Assembly (NCBI GenBank): GCA_963281255.1
Contig: OY725489.1
Span: 1,674,001 to 1,738,000 of the forward strand
Source of the DNA: Aphrocallistes beatrix
Taxonomy: Eukaryota; Porifera; Hexactinellida; Sceptrulophora; Aphrocallistidae
DNA: 64,000 nucleotides
Reading direction: 5' to 3'
Shown here: positions 31,460 to 41,991 of the stretch, one piece after another
Layout: every line of letters begins with the position of its first letter
Numbering within the stretch: the stretch's first letter is position 1
Translations under genes and position numbers: made by a program
Notes under the pieces: generated by a model
What the model was told of the DNA's origin: nothing
Seen by the model: the letters and a program-made list of their open reading frames with translations, nothing else
The model's database searches: none

Positions 31460-32149
31460 CTCATTAAAGCATCTATGTAAAATTAAGGAATTCAGTTCCA
31501 CTGATGAAGAATTTTAATTCCTTGCTATTGTATCCTTTTCCCTTTCAAATGGATCACAAAAATATTACAAGGTAACTACCCCACAATGTCAATTAATTAT
31601 TCCTGCATCAAGCTTTTGCTAAAATCGCTAGACGAAGTTAACCCAGTGTTTATTAAGATTTTTGCGAATCAAGGTAGCCTAAAAATAGAACATGTCGAAC
31701 TAAACACTCTCGCTCAAGAAGTACGTGAAGAATTGCTTGTTGATTTATATGAAAATTTGGATGCTAAATTTAAAAAAACAAAAACAAACAAACAAAAGGA
31801 ATTGGTGGGCATCTCTAGCTTCCTTCTGATTCAGGACAAATAAGCCCTCCTGCATAAGCAAGGAGCCGGTCGACCATTAAAAATCAAGCCCGATGATTAA
31901 AGAAGAATTGCAGTCATTTTAAATAGTAATCCAAGGACTTCATTACGTTCAATTCTACCCAGGTTGAGCGCAAAGAACTGCGACTCTGCAGCTAGGTCGG
32001 CATCGTAAATGAAATTTATCGGAACGGCGCCTACGAACTTTCTATCTATGAGAAAGAACCACAGCAACAATTAGTTCATTATTTATTTCTCTATATTATT
32101 TTTGAATTCAATTCAATTCAATGTACGTATTTCAATAATACATTCAAAT
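31460..32149. other. Intergenic with one small unassigned frame
   Basis: An 85-codon frame from an ATG at 31586 (to 31843) has mixed composition and a Lys-rich tail but no recognisable domain; support for it as a gene is weak. Confidence 0.3.
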
Positions 32150-32460
32150 GGGGAATCGGAATAAGACCTAAAGTTGAAGTAGGAATAAGACCTAAACCAT
32201 TCGAAGTAGGAATAAGACCTAAAATTGGAGGGAGAGAGAAAGTAAGCATTTTAGGTTTGAAATAGTGTTCAATTGGGTGTGAAAGTGACATTTTTATTCG
32301 TAAGAGGGGGGTACTGGGGTACCTACTTCGAAAATATTTTAGGTTTATTCCTACTTCACAAATTTTAGGTCTTATTTCTACTTCGCACATTTTAGGTCTT
32401 ATTTTTACTTCGCACATTTTAGGTCTTATTTCTACTTCGCACGTTTTAGGTATTATCCGG
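32150..32460. repeat. Inverted arrays of a 27-bp unit
   Basis: On the left (32150-32225) GAAGTAGGAATAAGACCTAAA recurs three times; on the right (32325-32455) its complement, in 27-base units of the form CGCACATTTTAGGTCTTATTTCTACTT, recurs four to five times. The two arrays face each other across about 100 bases. The resulting minus-strand frame is a 9-residue repeat (RPKMCEVEI) and is not a credible protein. Confidence 0.75.
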
Positions 32461-32843
32461 CGACTCATCGTAGTACTTTTCCCCAAAGTGTAAGGGTTTA
32501 ATATAGTAGCCACCGCCCGTTTTTCCATCAACTGGTAAATGGGCTAAAATAAATTTTCGACTAGGCTATCATTTGAGTATATACGGCACTTATCAACTAC
32601 TTTCTATTCTAGTAATTAATTATCTTATTCGAGCAATGAATTATCCGATTCAGTCAATATTATCCAGTTCGGTTAAAGCAATAGGCTATTTTTTGTCTAA
32701 AAAATGCACGATCAAGGTTCGGTGACTATTGAAATGTGTCCCCTCTTGCTATATCACTCCTCGAGAAAAATGATCCCAAACTGCAGACTTTTAATAAGTT
32801 TGCCATATTTCAAAGAATCATAACTCAAGGACGACTCTATATT
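32461..32843. other. Spacer, no gene recognised
   Basis: Nothing recognisable apart from AT-rich sequence. Confidence 0.4.
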
Positions 32844-32849
32844 AGGCCT

Positions 32850-33295
32850 GTTGCATGATATTTTGAGATCGTAATATTTTGAGATATCGTAGCATTCTGA
32901 GATTTTGTTTGGCTTACTCAAATGGCCTTGTGGTTCAATCAGTTTCTTTGTGGAACTAAATTTTGGCACATGACAAGATTTGATGGCACGCGACACAATT
33001 TACTATGGTAAAACCCCATATGGACCATGGATCAATAATATGTTAATAATTTGTGGTCCATATGGGGTTTTAACATAGTAAATTGTGTCGCGTGCCATCA
33101 AATTTTGTATTGTGCACAATTTAGTGCCACAAAGAAACCGATTGAACCACAAGGCCATTTGAGTAAGCCAAACAAAATTTCAGAATGCTACGATATCTCA
33201 AAATATTACGATCTCAAGATATCACGGTACTAAATCATCCATGGCTACTTGATACTAGGATCTCAAGATATTACGATTTCAAGATATCACGCAAC
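32850..33295. mobile_element. Foldback element FB-1, copy 3
   Basis: Ends GTTGCATGATATTTTGAGAT and its complement, flanked by aggcct on both sides (32844-32849 and 33296-33301), an exact 6-bp duplication that is itself a palindrome. Arms share TTACTCAAATGGCCTTGTGG with the copy at 43496, so these two are one subfamily. The loop is short (near 33030). Confidence 0.85.
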
Positions 33296-33301
33296 AGGCC
33301 T

Positions 33302-33725
33302 AACACTAACTTGCAGATTTTTGAATAGGATGCGGTAGAAGATGGTTGAACTAATACATGAGCTGGCTAAAATCATTAACCACGAAAAATAAAGTTTAGG
33401 AATTTATTACCAGCATATATCAATATGGTATCAAATTCCCCATATCCGTGACTAAGATCTTGATTAGTTTTCATAAGATTGCTCAATAGGTTATATTAAT
33501 GACAAATTTAGTTATTATTTAGAAAATGCCGTAAAATAAAAAGAACTAAGCCGCGAATGGGTCGATGCTAAAAAGTTAGAATTTTTTCATGGAATGTTGC
33601 TACATTCCAGCGTTGCGATGGAAACGCAATTGAGTCAGTTAGGGTCATATCTTGAAAACGGCAAAACTAAGCATTCAATTTTGACCATATTTGCTAGCCA
33701 ATATATTACTTCCTATTAGAGCTTA
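33302..33725. mobile_element. Single arm of an FB-2 element
   Basis: TACCAGCATATATCAATATGG, ATTGCTCAATAGG, GGAATGTTGCTACATTCC and TTACTTCCTATTAG occur in the same order as in one arm of the FB-2 copies at 24842, 41992 and 52553. The outermost bases and the other arm are missing. It lies directly against the right duplication of an FB-1 element. Confidence 0.65.
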
Positions 33726-33726
33726 C

Positions 33727-33793
33727 AATCCCGGGATCCCGGTGTGTTTTTTCCCCGGGATTTGTTTTTCAATCCCGGGATCCCGAGATTTTA
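33727..33793. repeat. CCCGGGATCCCGG repeat cluster
   Basis: TCCCGGGATCCCG appears twice and CCCCGGGATTTG once within 67 bases. Such clusters of self-complementary words are found just inside hAT ends, and a hAT fragment lies about 1 kb downstream, but no terminal repeat could be paired. Confidence 0.45.
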
Positions 33794-33981
33794 TTATTAG
33801 GTAAATTTTCTTCTGGATAACTATTAAACATTATAACAAATTTCGATAATTATTCGTTTTCAATAACAATATCATACTGCTTCATGGTAACAATATATTA
33901 TTTACTTTTATAGTTTACCAATAAATTATTTACAACTTTCATATGGATTCAGTGTTGAGCAATAACAGGATTTAATAATAA

Positions 33982-34471
33982 CAAGCGCGCTTCGCTTGCT
34001 TGCGCTGCGCGGCTGGCAGACACTTCGTGTCCGCCGGAGGCTCCCTTCGGTCGCCTGGAGGTGACATTGGTTAATTATAAGGGAGATATCATCTCTAAAT
34101 ATGTCCATCTTAGTTTTAAAATCGATATCACTCGAAAAAACACCAAATTTGTCAATTTTTAAAATTTTGATGAGTAATGATGACGTCATAGCAAAGTGAT
34201 GAGTCATCATTTTTTGATGATAGTTGCATCATATGTGAGACGTGTTAGGATACAGATTCTATTAAAATTTAAGCCTTCTATCTCCTATAATGGCTGAGTT
34301 ATGCCCGAATAACTGTGTTGCTTAACTTTTAAAAATGTGACAATGACGTCATAATTCTATGATGAGTCGACATTTTCGTCTGAGCTCAGAACTTACTGGA
34401 GCCATAGCCAAAAGACTCCCACATGCCAAAAATCAGCTTTCTGGGCCTGACAGTTTCTTCAATCAACTCGT

Positions 34472-34521
<50 letters not shown>

Positions 34522-34549
34522 AACATTAATCGAGTTTTAATAGTAAGGA
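33982..34549 (-). mobile_element. Helitron-like family A copy, complete, minus strand
   Basis: Read on the minus strand: A flank, TCCTTACTATTAAAACTCGA from 34549, TA tract (34476-34520), GAGTTGATTGAAGAAACTG, two TGACGTCA sites (near 34345 and 34181), TGACTCA near 34203, stem-loops, and the end GCGCGCTTG at 33982 with T next. No protein coding capacity. Confidence 0.85.
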
Positions 34550-34761
34550 TGATTCCGGTGAGGTAGATTATAAATAGGTTTCCCTAATATTATATAAGAT
34601 ACATTATTTGTAATATACTCTCTAAATGGCAGAATGCAATACCCCCGTATTTAAAGTTTTTGATGGCGTCGAGAACTCCTTATGTGGCAAATTTGCACAA
34701 TGCAGTGTGCAAAAAAGTGTTAAAATGCGTTGGTCCTTTTTATATTACATGTTTTAATTAG

Positions 34762-35066
34762 ATGTCTTGGTCTGCCACTTCATTACGCGACGTTATTCGT
34801 AGGAATGAATTAACAATCAAGGAAAATCAGTCAGCAAAGTCCGATTGTTGGAAATTATTTGGAATTCTTGAAGAAAGTGATGGCAGCGAAAAGTTGGCGA
34901 AACGAATGTTCGTAATACCAGCATCGTCTGCTGAAAGTGAACGCCATTATAGTGCTTTTAATGCCAACACAACATTATTTCTCCCTTGCGAAACCAACTA
35001 TACCCAGAGACCATGCAGGCGATATCTGTAGTTTTAGAAGGTTATAAGAATAAATTAATTGATTAA
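34762..35066 (+). pseudogene. hAT transposase C-terminal fragment (ZBED1-like)
   Basis: KLAKRMFVIPASSAESERHYSA is the conserved hAT dimerisation block. After a frameshift near 34985 the closing element ETMQAISVVLEGYKNKLI follows. Only about 100 residues remain. A different hAT lineage from those at 22 and 47 kb, which have TYLCE instead of SSAESER. Confidence 0.75.
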
Positions 35067-35097
35067 CATCATTTACTGGTCTGTGTTGTGTTAAACT

Positions 35098-35190
35098 AGT
35101 CTGGGTCACATACTGGGTCACTGGGTCGTGGGTCACGCATGCAATGGGTCAGATGGGTCATGGGTCACTGTAAGTGACCCATGGTCCACT
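35098..35190. repeat. Clustered TGGGTCA heptamers
   Basis: TGGGTCA occurs about eight times, mostly direct, with one inverted copy (TGACCCA) at the end. Position just downstream of the hAT fragment suggests sub-terminal transposase-binding repeats. Confidence 0.6.
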
Positions 35191-35340
35191 CTGCTGTAGA
35201 TGTAAGTTTTAACATAGAAGAAGGCAGTGTTTTTTTTTAAGCTAAATTAGAGGGCCCAAAAGGACATCTAATTTCTTAACATTCGTAATGTACTGAATAT
35301 CAATATACCCAAGGGACTACTCATCCAATTATTGGGGAAC

Positions 35341-35666
35341 ACGTTGTGAGAGTAAACCTGCAGCAACTAAGTTTCCCAAATTAGAGAGGCTTAAACGTAC
35401 GATACGTCGTCAGAGACAAGTCACAAATAATGTGCAACCGCAACCAATGAGTCTAGAAGATATTGAAGTTCCTGAACAGCACAAGAGAAAAGCTAAAGGT
35501 AGATAAATTCTCCATTTTTGATTCAGGACTCGAACTTCATCGTATTCTAATTTTCGGGACTCTTCAGAATGTTCCTGCACTCACACAATTCTATGTGATC
35601 CATGCACTAGGTGGTGGGCCGTTGTTCGTGTTACTCGCATATACACATATATCTCTTGTTAATTAA
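35341..35666 (+). pseudogene. MULE transposase remnant with internal deletion
   Basis: One frame reads KFPKLERLKRTIRRQRQ and later MSLEDIEVPE, the segment that precedes the catalytic core in MULE transposases of the FLYWCH-associated type. After a stop and frameshift, DSGLELHRILIFGT is followed immediately by TQFYVIHALGGG, skipping the segment that carries the first catalytic Asp. Confidence 0.6.
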
Positions 35667-35799
35667 ATATATTAAAGAGCTATAATAACCAGCAATGATT
35701 GAGAAAGAGAAAATTTTTTCACAAAATCAATTAATGAATGGTGGATAGTAGATTAGTAAGTAGGTCTAGCAGTGAAAATATAATTGTAGTTATTCTCAG

Positions 35800-36000
35800 T
35801 CTTTGTCTGTAAATTGATCTGAAGTCTATTCCAAAGAACGTATTAGAGTCAACGCTAACTCATGACACTTCCCATCTGATATCAAATTTCTTCGCCACTC
35901 CAATGTGAGGAACAGATAACCATACAGTATCTTCAACCTTAAATCTAAAGTATCCTCCAAGTTAGCACGTGAGTCATAGTAGACTGAAGGTACTTGTTAT
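35800..36000 (-). pseudogene. Possible gypsy integrase C-terminal fragment
   Basis: On the minus strand near 35880-35945 the translation FKVEDTVWLSVPHIGVAKKF resembles the C-terminal SH3-like region of gypsy integrases (GDxVWL then PKL). Only about 30 residues match and stops surround it. Confidence 0.4.
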
Positions 36001-36504
36001 CAACCTGGTCCGGTGACGCATTTTAGGAACGAGCACACAACAGCCTGAGCTGATGACGACACTTTTAAGGAGAGACGGTAACTCACTAGGGTCCGGTGTT
36101 GGTGTTTTTTTGGACGGAAGTGGAGTCAATAAAGTAGATAGGTGGGCGTTTTTCTGTTGGAGCAGGTGAACTGAAGCGAGGCAGGAAGGTGTTTTTGGGT
36201 TTTTGAGGTTGTAAATTTGGAGCCAATATCGGGTTTTTGCTGTGGAAACGGGTAGTGGTGTTTAGCAGCCAGAAATTGTAAAAAATTGCAAAAATGGGTC
36301 CGTAGAGGAAAATATACAAACTTGGGATTGAGAGTTGGAGTTATAAATTGAATTGATTAAATACTGTTTTCATATACGTACATGGCCTTAAATATGTAAT
36401 GCATGGTTTTCCAATTTCCAATTTATTGCCGCGTAAAGTTAAATTACTTTTACGGAGCCGTAAGAACACATCCCTTTTATGCGATTCCATATCTAGCGAA
36501 AATA

Positions 36505-36747
36505 TCAGGGTACCATCGATGAAATTTCTTTACAATCTTCGAGTCCTTTCAAGAACTGACCCATGACTTCTTTGAAAAAACTTGGTCCACTGGTGAGTCC
36601 AAACGGAAGCACGTTAAATTCACATTCCGGAACCTGGGGAAAAGTTTTCCCATCCGATTCCAGGATGGGTATTTGCCAATAGCATGAATTTAGCTTATAA
36701 TAAAAAGTCGAGAGAGCATGCTCGTTAAGTCGAGAGAGCATGTTCAT
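36505..36747 (-). pseudogene. Ty3/gypsy reverse-transcriptase fragment
   Basis: About 80 open residues contain STFYYKLNSCYWQIPI and FNVLPFGLTSGPSFFKEVMG, RT blocks that flank the first catalytic Asp, here replaced (FYYKLN instead of FxxLDL). It therefore lacks that residue. The upstream end runs into a 22-bp tandem array. Confidence 0.75.
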
Positions 36748-36816
36748 TAGGTCGAGAGAGCACGCTCGTTAAGTCGAGAGAGCACGCTCGTTAGGTCGAG
36801 AGAGCATGCTCGTTAC
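36705..36816. repeat. Five tandem copies of a 22-bp unit
   Basis: The unit AGTCGAGAGAGCATGCTCGTTA (with single-base variants) is repeated five times. GAGAGCATGCTC is itself a near-perfect dyad. The array begins inside the RT fragment, so it arose after decay of that retroelement. Confidence 0.9.
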
Positions 36817-36829
36817 AATTCTACATTAT

Positions 36830-37400
36830 TTACATTCCTGTCATATGCCAAGTTGATTAGGCTTTGCTAGCATCTGATTTGTACATGATATATAGTATAT
36901 ATATAGTATATGTCCGAATTTGTTTCCTAGTATATTTTTTCCCCAATTCGAAAATGCCTGATGACGAAAGGGAATGCGAGAGAAATCCTCTCACACACCC
37001 TGGATCGGTTCAAGGAAGCTACCAACGAAGCAGTTGGTTTGGTATTCACATGGAATGGTGGTCTTACTGTTCTAGGATGCAACGCTTTCAAAGTATTTGT
37101 ATCTGTGAATAAGATCAAGTGTGGAAAGCTGTTGGCCTCACAAAATCAATGGACTATTCTCTCACGAAGCTAGACCAGAAGATGAAGAGCGAGATAAGTG
37201 ATTTGGGGGATTTTTTCTCAATTTTAGAACTTCCTATATTTCAGCCATTATCAACAATTTTTACATGAATTTTTGGTTACACATTAACTTTAGGCTTTTG
37301 ATTAACCTTACAAATTTAGAGTGATTTTTTAACGCCTCTTTAAAATAATCGATAATTAATTTTCATCGTTTAATTAATTTCGTAGTCAGATTTTCTAAGT
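36830..37400. other. Intergenic with unassigned short frames
   Basis: A 70-codon frame at 36961-37173 (NEAVGLVFTWNGGLTVLGC) has protein-like composition but no family I recognise. It overlaps another frame on the same strand. Confidence 0.3.
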
Positions 37401-37409
37401 CAATATATA

Positions 37410-37676
37410 TTAGATTACTTTAAAAATTCGATTTATCCGTACTGGTGCAGATGACTCACTGTGCGGGGGATTGATGAAGAGAAGCAAAGTTACTGTCAAA
37501 CTGACTAATGGCTTTACTGCTTCTATTTTGCACCTCAGACGTGCATTCTCTGCTCGAAGTTCACGGTTTTCCCTCAAAACCTTTAACATAACAGCATTTC
37601 GATTATCGTGTCTACAAGCATTGAGACTAACTATGTGTGATAGATAAACACAGCCCAGTTCTTCATCACTTTTCAT
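37410..37676 (-). CDS. Small frame with a short leucine-zipper-like helix
   Basis: 88 codons from an ATG at 37676. Residues about 30-52 (MLKVLRENRELRAENARLRC) form an amphipathic, heptad-like helix, and a hydrophobic stretch follows (VSLTVTLLLFI). No family recognised, no introns evident. It could be an exon of a larger gene or a chance frame. Confidence 0.25.
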   Translation of the reverse strand: MKSDEELGCVYLSHIVSLNACRHDNRNAVMLKVLRENRELRAENARLRCKIEAVKPLVSLTVTLLLFINPPHSESSAPVRINRIFKVI

Positions 37677-37679
37677 TAT

Positions 37680-39110
37680 GAAGTTATTTTTTAAAATCTG
37701 TAGTTTTATCCATATACGTATACTTAAAAAATAATCATATTAATTTTGCTCAGCAATCATTGTGTAAAAAATTAAGCTATATATTTATAGTTGCAAATTT
37801 AAATTCGTTTTTATTTGTGTTACAATGTGGAAGTGTTCATTTCCATAATAACTGTTAGCTCTCTCATTATCTCGCACTAGCTTCTGGTAAATACGTGTAG
37901 TGCTAAACTTGAAACTATCGATTTGAATTGCACTACATAGTGTAAAATGAATAATTAATTATTCAATAAAGATAGCAAAAAATTGTATGTAATTGAAAAA
38001 TCTGCAACTGCAGGTGTTAAAATTGTCTTATGTACCTTATGCGTCAAAGAATTATAGAGTTGCATTCATGGATTCTGAGTTCACCCCTGTCTGGCCATTT
38101 AAAGGTGTCTCATTTTGTCCTTTGTTGTCGGTTCGAAAATTACACCCTAAGGTGCGGCCCCATACTCTCAAAGCACTTATTCCCAGAATTTCAGCCTCTA
38201 ATCTCATATGGTTTGGCCAGGTTGAATAGAAATTTGTTAAATAAACTTGAAATATATATTTGCTATAACATAAGACTTGTATTTGTAATCGTGCATGACT
38301 AGTGATGATGAAAATCAATTAACTTACTTTTACGAGCTTTAGGCATACCTGTATGGTATTGCCAATTTTAAATTTAGTCATTTTCCGACATCGGAAAACT
38401 TTTCAATCAAATTCCTACAAACAAGTTTTCGATCAAATTCCGACCTAATTTTTGATCAAAATCAGGCTACTCGTCCTGAACATCATTACAAATGCCCCAA
38501 AATACTCTGACAACCAGAGCAATGCCCGTACCAATATACCGCAAGCATTTCTACTCAAATCCAAGGTCAAGAAGGGAGGGTGAAGAGAGGAAATCAAACG
38601 GTGCATGCTGTAAAATACAGAGACGGAGAAATTAACGATTACAACTATCAAGAACGTAAATTGTTTAGCTATATCTCGTTCGGGTGACAACAGCAACATG
38701 TGTACCTAGGGACTTCAAACTTAGAACGCGCAATGTTAACCAATGGACAGAACTATAACAGAATAAGTAAACACCTGCTGAACAAAAGAGACAAGAGACA
38801 ACAAAATAGATGGCAAATACAAAGCCTCTATAACGCAACCTACAAAGGACAGAAGAACTAACATATTTTTACGAACGAAGTCAAACTTCAATGAGGAAAT
38901 ATCAAGAATCCTTGCATTGCTACCCCAAAAACTAACAATTCAACAACGAAGGTTTTTATTTTTCTAAAAATACAAAACAGAATTAAATACAGAATAGAAC
39001 TAAATACAGAATATCAAACAGGCACTCATCATGACATAGCAATGGGAACAACAAGAACAATCCCGGGAACACCTTCACGCATCGATACTGCCCAGTAGGG
39101 GGGGACAGCA
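37680..39110. other. Intergenic, no gene recognised
   Basis: Several frames of 70-90 codons overlap on both strands near 37993-38318 and 38445-38699 without domains. The stretch 38700-38950 lacks stops in places (NVNQWTELYNRISKHLLNK) and may be a decayed gene. Confidence 0.3.
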
Positions 39111-39123
39111 GTTGCCGTGGGAA

Positions 39124-39342
39124 TGGGAATCCCCATACCCATGGGAATGGGAATGGGAATGGGAATGGGAATGGGAATGGGAATGGGAATGGGAATGGGA
39201 ATGGGAATGGGAATGGGAATGGGAATGGGAATGGGAATGGGAATGGGAATGGGAATGGGAATGGGAATGGGAATGGGAATGGGAATGGGAATGGGAATGG
39301 GAATGGGAATGGGAATGGGAATGGGAATGGGAATGGGAATGA
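39124..39342. repeat. (GGGAAT)n hexanucleotide microsatellite
   Basis: About 36 nearly perfect GGGAAT units. All frames through it are open, giving artefactual (MG)n, (EW)n, (PI)n, (PF)n and (HS)n translations. Confidence 0.98.
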
Positions 39343-39354
39343 TTTTTTCCCCTG

Positions 39355-39450
39355 TGGGGATCCCCATAGGATTCCCATAGGATTCCTATGGGGATTCCCA
39401 CAGGATTCCTATGGAGATTCCCACAGGATTCTTATGGGGATTCCAACAGA
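39355..39450. repeat. GGGATTCCCACAGGATTCCTAT degenerate repeat
   Basis: Words of the type GGGGATTCC(C/A)ACAGGATTCCTATG recur four times with a period near 26 bases. This directly continues the hexamer tract with its complement (GGATTCC), so the whole block 39112-39450 is partly self-complementary. Confidence 0.7.
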
Positions 39451-39667
39451 GTCCTGTTTCATCGTAACTTGACACGCATCGTAACTTGACACACACCATG
39501 GATGTACATTATCTATCGTAACTTGACACACTTCTATTTATTGTTTTTGATTTGTCATGAATTGAAAATAGATTAACGCGTACGTATAAATTAGTACAGA
39601 GTGGCTTGGATTCTATTTATTGCTATTTTATTTGCTATTTTGCTGCTCTTTTATTGCTATTTTCTGT

Positions 39668-40334
39668 ATGGATCCTATTGATCATCATAATCTGAGCCAG
39701 TATCTCCTGGCTGGTACTTATCCAGTCGAGATCGAAAGTAGGTACACACGTGCCAATTTTCGTAGGAAAGCCTCACATTTTCGAGTGGAGGGTGAAAAGC
39801 TCTACAAGGTAAGCGAATATCAAATTATTAATTAATTACAATTGTCTATGGCGAATCTTACAATTATTAGATTATTCCAAAATGAAGAAGTTATTTTATG
39901 ACTTTTGTACCTTTCCTTAGATCATTCGTAGTAAACGAGGCATAGTGGAGCGTTTCGAATACCCACAAAAATCTCAAATCCCTAAAATCCTCGAGGATTA
40001 TCATGTTGATCATCCAGGCATCAATGCCATGTCAGTATCTGTCCGACAGAATTACTTTTGGGATAGGATGTATCAAACTATTGAGAATTTCGTAAGTTAC
40101 TCGCAATTGCTCTAAATTATTTTAAAGTTTCTCTCAATTATATGTACTCTCCAATAGGTCAAGTCATGCCATTCTTGTCAGATGAACTCGGCAAAAATCC
40201 CCCAACCACAGAGAGAACTCCAGCCCATCATTCCCCCCGAGAGGCTTGGCAGTGTAGGGTTTCATTTGGGAATTTGGGGGGGTCCTCCCCAAATCAAAAA
40301 TCCTGTTATTATGTTATTTATGTTATTTACTTGA
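39668..40334 (+). CDS. Three-exon gene for an integrase zinc-binding (H2C2) domain protein
   Basis: Exon 1 39668-39808 (47 codons), exon 2 39921-40091 (57 codons), exon 3 40158-40334 (59 codons with stop). Both introns are phase 0 with good borders (AAG|GTAAGC...CCTTAG and TTC|GTAAGT...CAATAG), giving a 162-residue product. It shows the N-terminal layout of Ginger/gypsy-type integrases: a YLLAGTYPVE start, RRKASHFRV-EGEKLYK, then the HHCC zinc finger (H-V-D-H-P and later C-H-S-C), then QPIIPPERLGSVGF, the lead-in to the catalytic core. The core itself is absent. Two precise introns of 112 and 66 bases with an open frame suggest a former spliced transposon gene or an early domesticated derivative. 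Confidence 0.55.
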
Positions 40335-40990
40335 GGATCCACTGTATGTTAAAATTATTAGTATTTATTCTTTCTGTTTATTAATCCCGAATTGATTGAA
40401 GAATTTGCAATAGCTCGGAACGCGTGAAATTTGGAATAAGGTGTATCCAGGGTTTCATCTAGCCACCCATCAGAGGGCTAGTCCCCCTCCGAAAATACCT
40501 TTACGGATACATATCATTAATAAGGTAAATATCTAAATACACTTCGTCTTTCACTACTGGGGGCGGAGTTTGGATGATTGCAACCCAAATCCTTCTTCTA
40601 ACGTGTGTGCACCATCACTGCACAACTGTTAAAAGCAAACTCGGTTAACTACAGCCCGCGAAAGCTAATAGCATGGCCCGACCGGATATGACGTTGTAGA
40701 TTATCCATACATGACAGATGAATTATACATAATTATTCTGATATGATGTGTTTACGTACATAACGGAGAGGGCTGAATATCTATGCCACCTGGCGTTTTC
40801 ACTATTTAAAATATACGAGTCACTTGCTTGCTCGCCCTGCTAGGCTTACGCACTCACGCGTCCGCCGTGTTCGCCTTTCGTAATACCATTCTACATTCAG
40901 TCTCATTACTTGGACTCGGACCTTCGGTCCTCGTTTGATGTATTCCTCTAAATAGCCTTTGAGGCTAATTTCAAATCGAAATTTGAAAAT
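40335..40990 (+). mobile_element. Helitron-like family B, internal and 3' parts
   Basis: CCCGAATTGATTGAAGAATTTGC at 40384 matches the block shared by Helitron-like 5' regions here. At 40820-40955 a GC-rich 3' region (TTGCTTGCTCGCC, CGTCCGCCG, then ACCATTCTACATT and TCATTACTTGGACTCGGACC) parallels 61510-61625. The hairpins differ from family A. Boundaries are approximate. Confidence 0.5.
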
Positions 40991-41515
40991 TTAGCAATTT
41001 TCTTACATTTATGTAATTTGTTTACTTTATAATTATAGTGCTTCCAGTGGCTTTGATGGAGGTAATTGAATATTTTTTCGCATGGATACTGTTAGTGTTG
41101 GAGAATAGAAATCTTTTAATCAGTTTGGATAAATACAATTATTTAGGAGGTCCCATTTATGTTATGAATAGTATATAATCTATTTACAGTAGGGTTCGCC
41201 TATTAGCAAGTTTTTTCTGTGCACGGAGCAAAGGTATAGGGATTTATGTATAAACAAGCTAGCGTATTAGCAATTCGCATATTAGTAAGATTTCCTAATA
41301 CGTTTTTTTTAAGGTTCCAATGGAGTAAATTGTATTTTTTGTTTCTTTATTAGCAAGCTTGCCTATCACCAGGAAATATTCTATAAAATGCAATTTGCGA
41401 CTATAGTATGTATGTATTCTGGTACCTACCAGAATTTTAGTTCGTGTATTTGCAAAAAAGAACTTGCTAATAAACGATTTTTAGTTCGTGTAGAGCTAAT
41501 AAATATTAATGGTAA
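40991..41515. other. AT-rich intergenic, no gene recognised
   Basis: Loose repeats of TATTAGCAAG occur near 41200-41470 on both strands, resembling pogo-like MITE interiors, but ends could not be paired. Confidence 0.35.
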
Positions 41516-41816
41516 TCAAACCGAATAATTTGATCAACCGAATAGTTTAGGTGACCGATTAATTGGATTGTGAGTGAATACATTTTGACAAATCAGGATA
41601 ATTATGAATCAATGGTAATAAATAGATAGGATGTGTGTATATATACATATATACTGTATGTATTCATCTTGGTCTAAGTACACGTTTGAATTATATCTAG
41701 TATCGGTTTTCAACCCAATACCAAATAATGATATTTGGTTAGAAAACAAATATCAACTCTCTGTAAAAAATATTATTTGGTTAAACCGAATAATCAACTA
41801 TTCGGTTACAACCCTG
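41516..41816. mobile_element. Relative of the TTGACCAAATTATTCGG hAT-like MITE
   Basis: AACCGAATAATTTGATCAACCGAATAG near 41518 and GGTTAAACCGAATAATCAACTATTCGG then ACAACCCTG at 41816 match the MITE at 25436. The right end CAACCCTG is clear; the left end is uncertain and no duplication was found. Confidence 0.5.
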
Positions 41817-41991
41817 GTAAATACTGAATACATCCACTCCAATAGACTTATGTATATAATGTTTGCACTTCAAAATGTCAATATCCACAATCTGGTAGTC
41901 AAAAAATGAGGTTCCTAGGTGTGAAATTATTTTCACTCCTACCCTGAATATTTCAGGTCATGATTTAGTTAACATCTAAAATATATTAGAC

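Noticed and set aside
32118..32531. 137-residue frame with 9-residue RPKMCEVEI repeats
   Set aside because: Product of a 27-bp tandem repeat whose period keeps the frame open; codon content is dictated by the repeat.
36705..36816. CRISPR-like array
   Set aside because: Units are directly adjacent with no unique spacers, and the genome is eukaryotic.
39124..39342. Telomeric repeat
   Set aside because: The unit is GGGAAT, not TTAGGG or TTAGG, and the tract is internal, with unrelated sequence on both sides.
39029..39401. Long frames giving (PI)n, (PF)n, (HS)n, (EW)n and (MG)n proteins
   Set aside because: All six frames of a GGGAAT hexamer tract are open; this is a microsatellite, not coding sequence.
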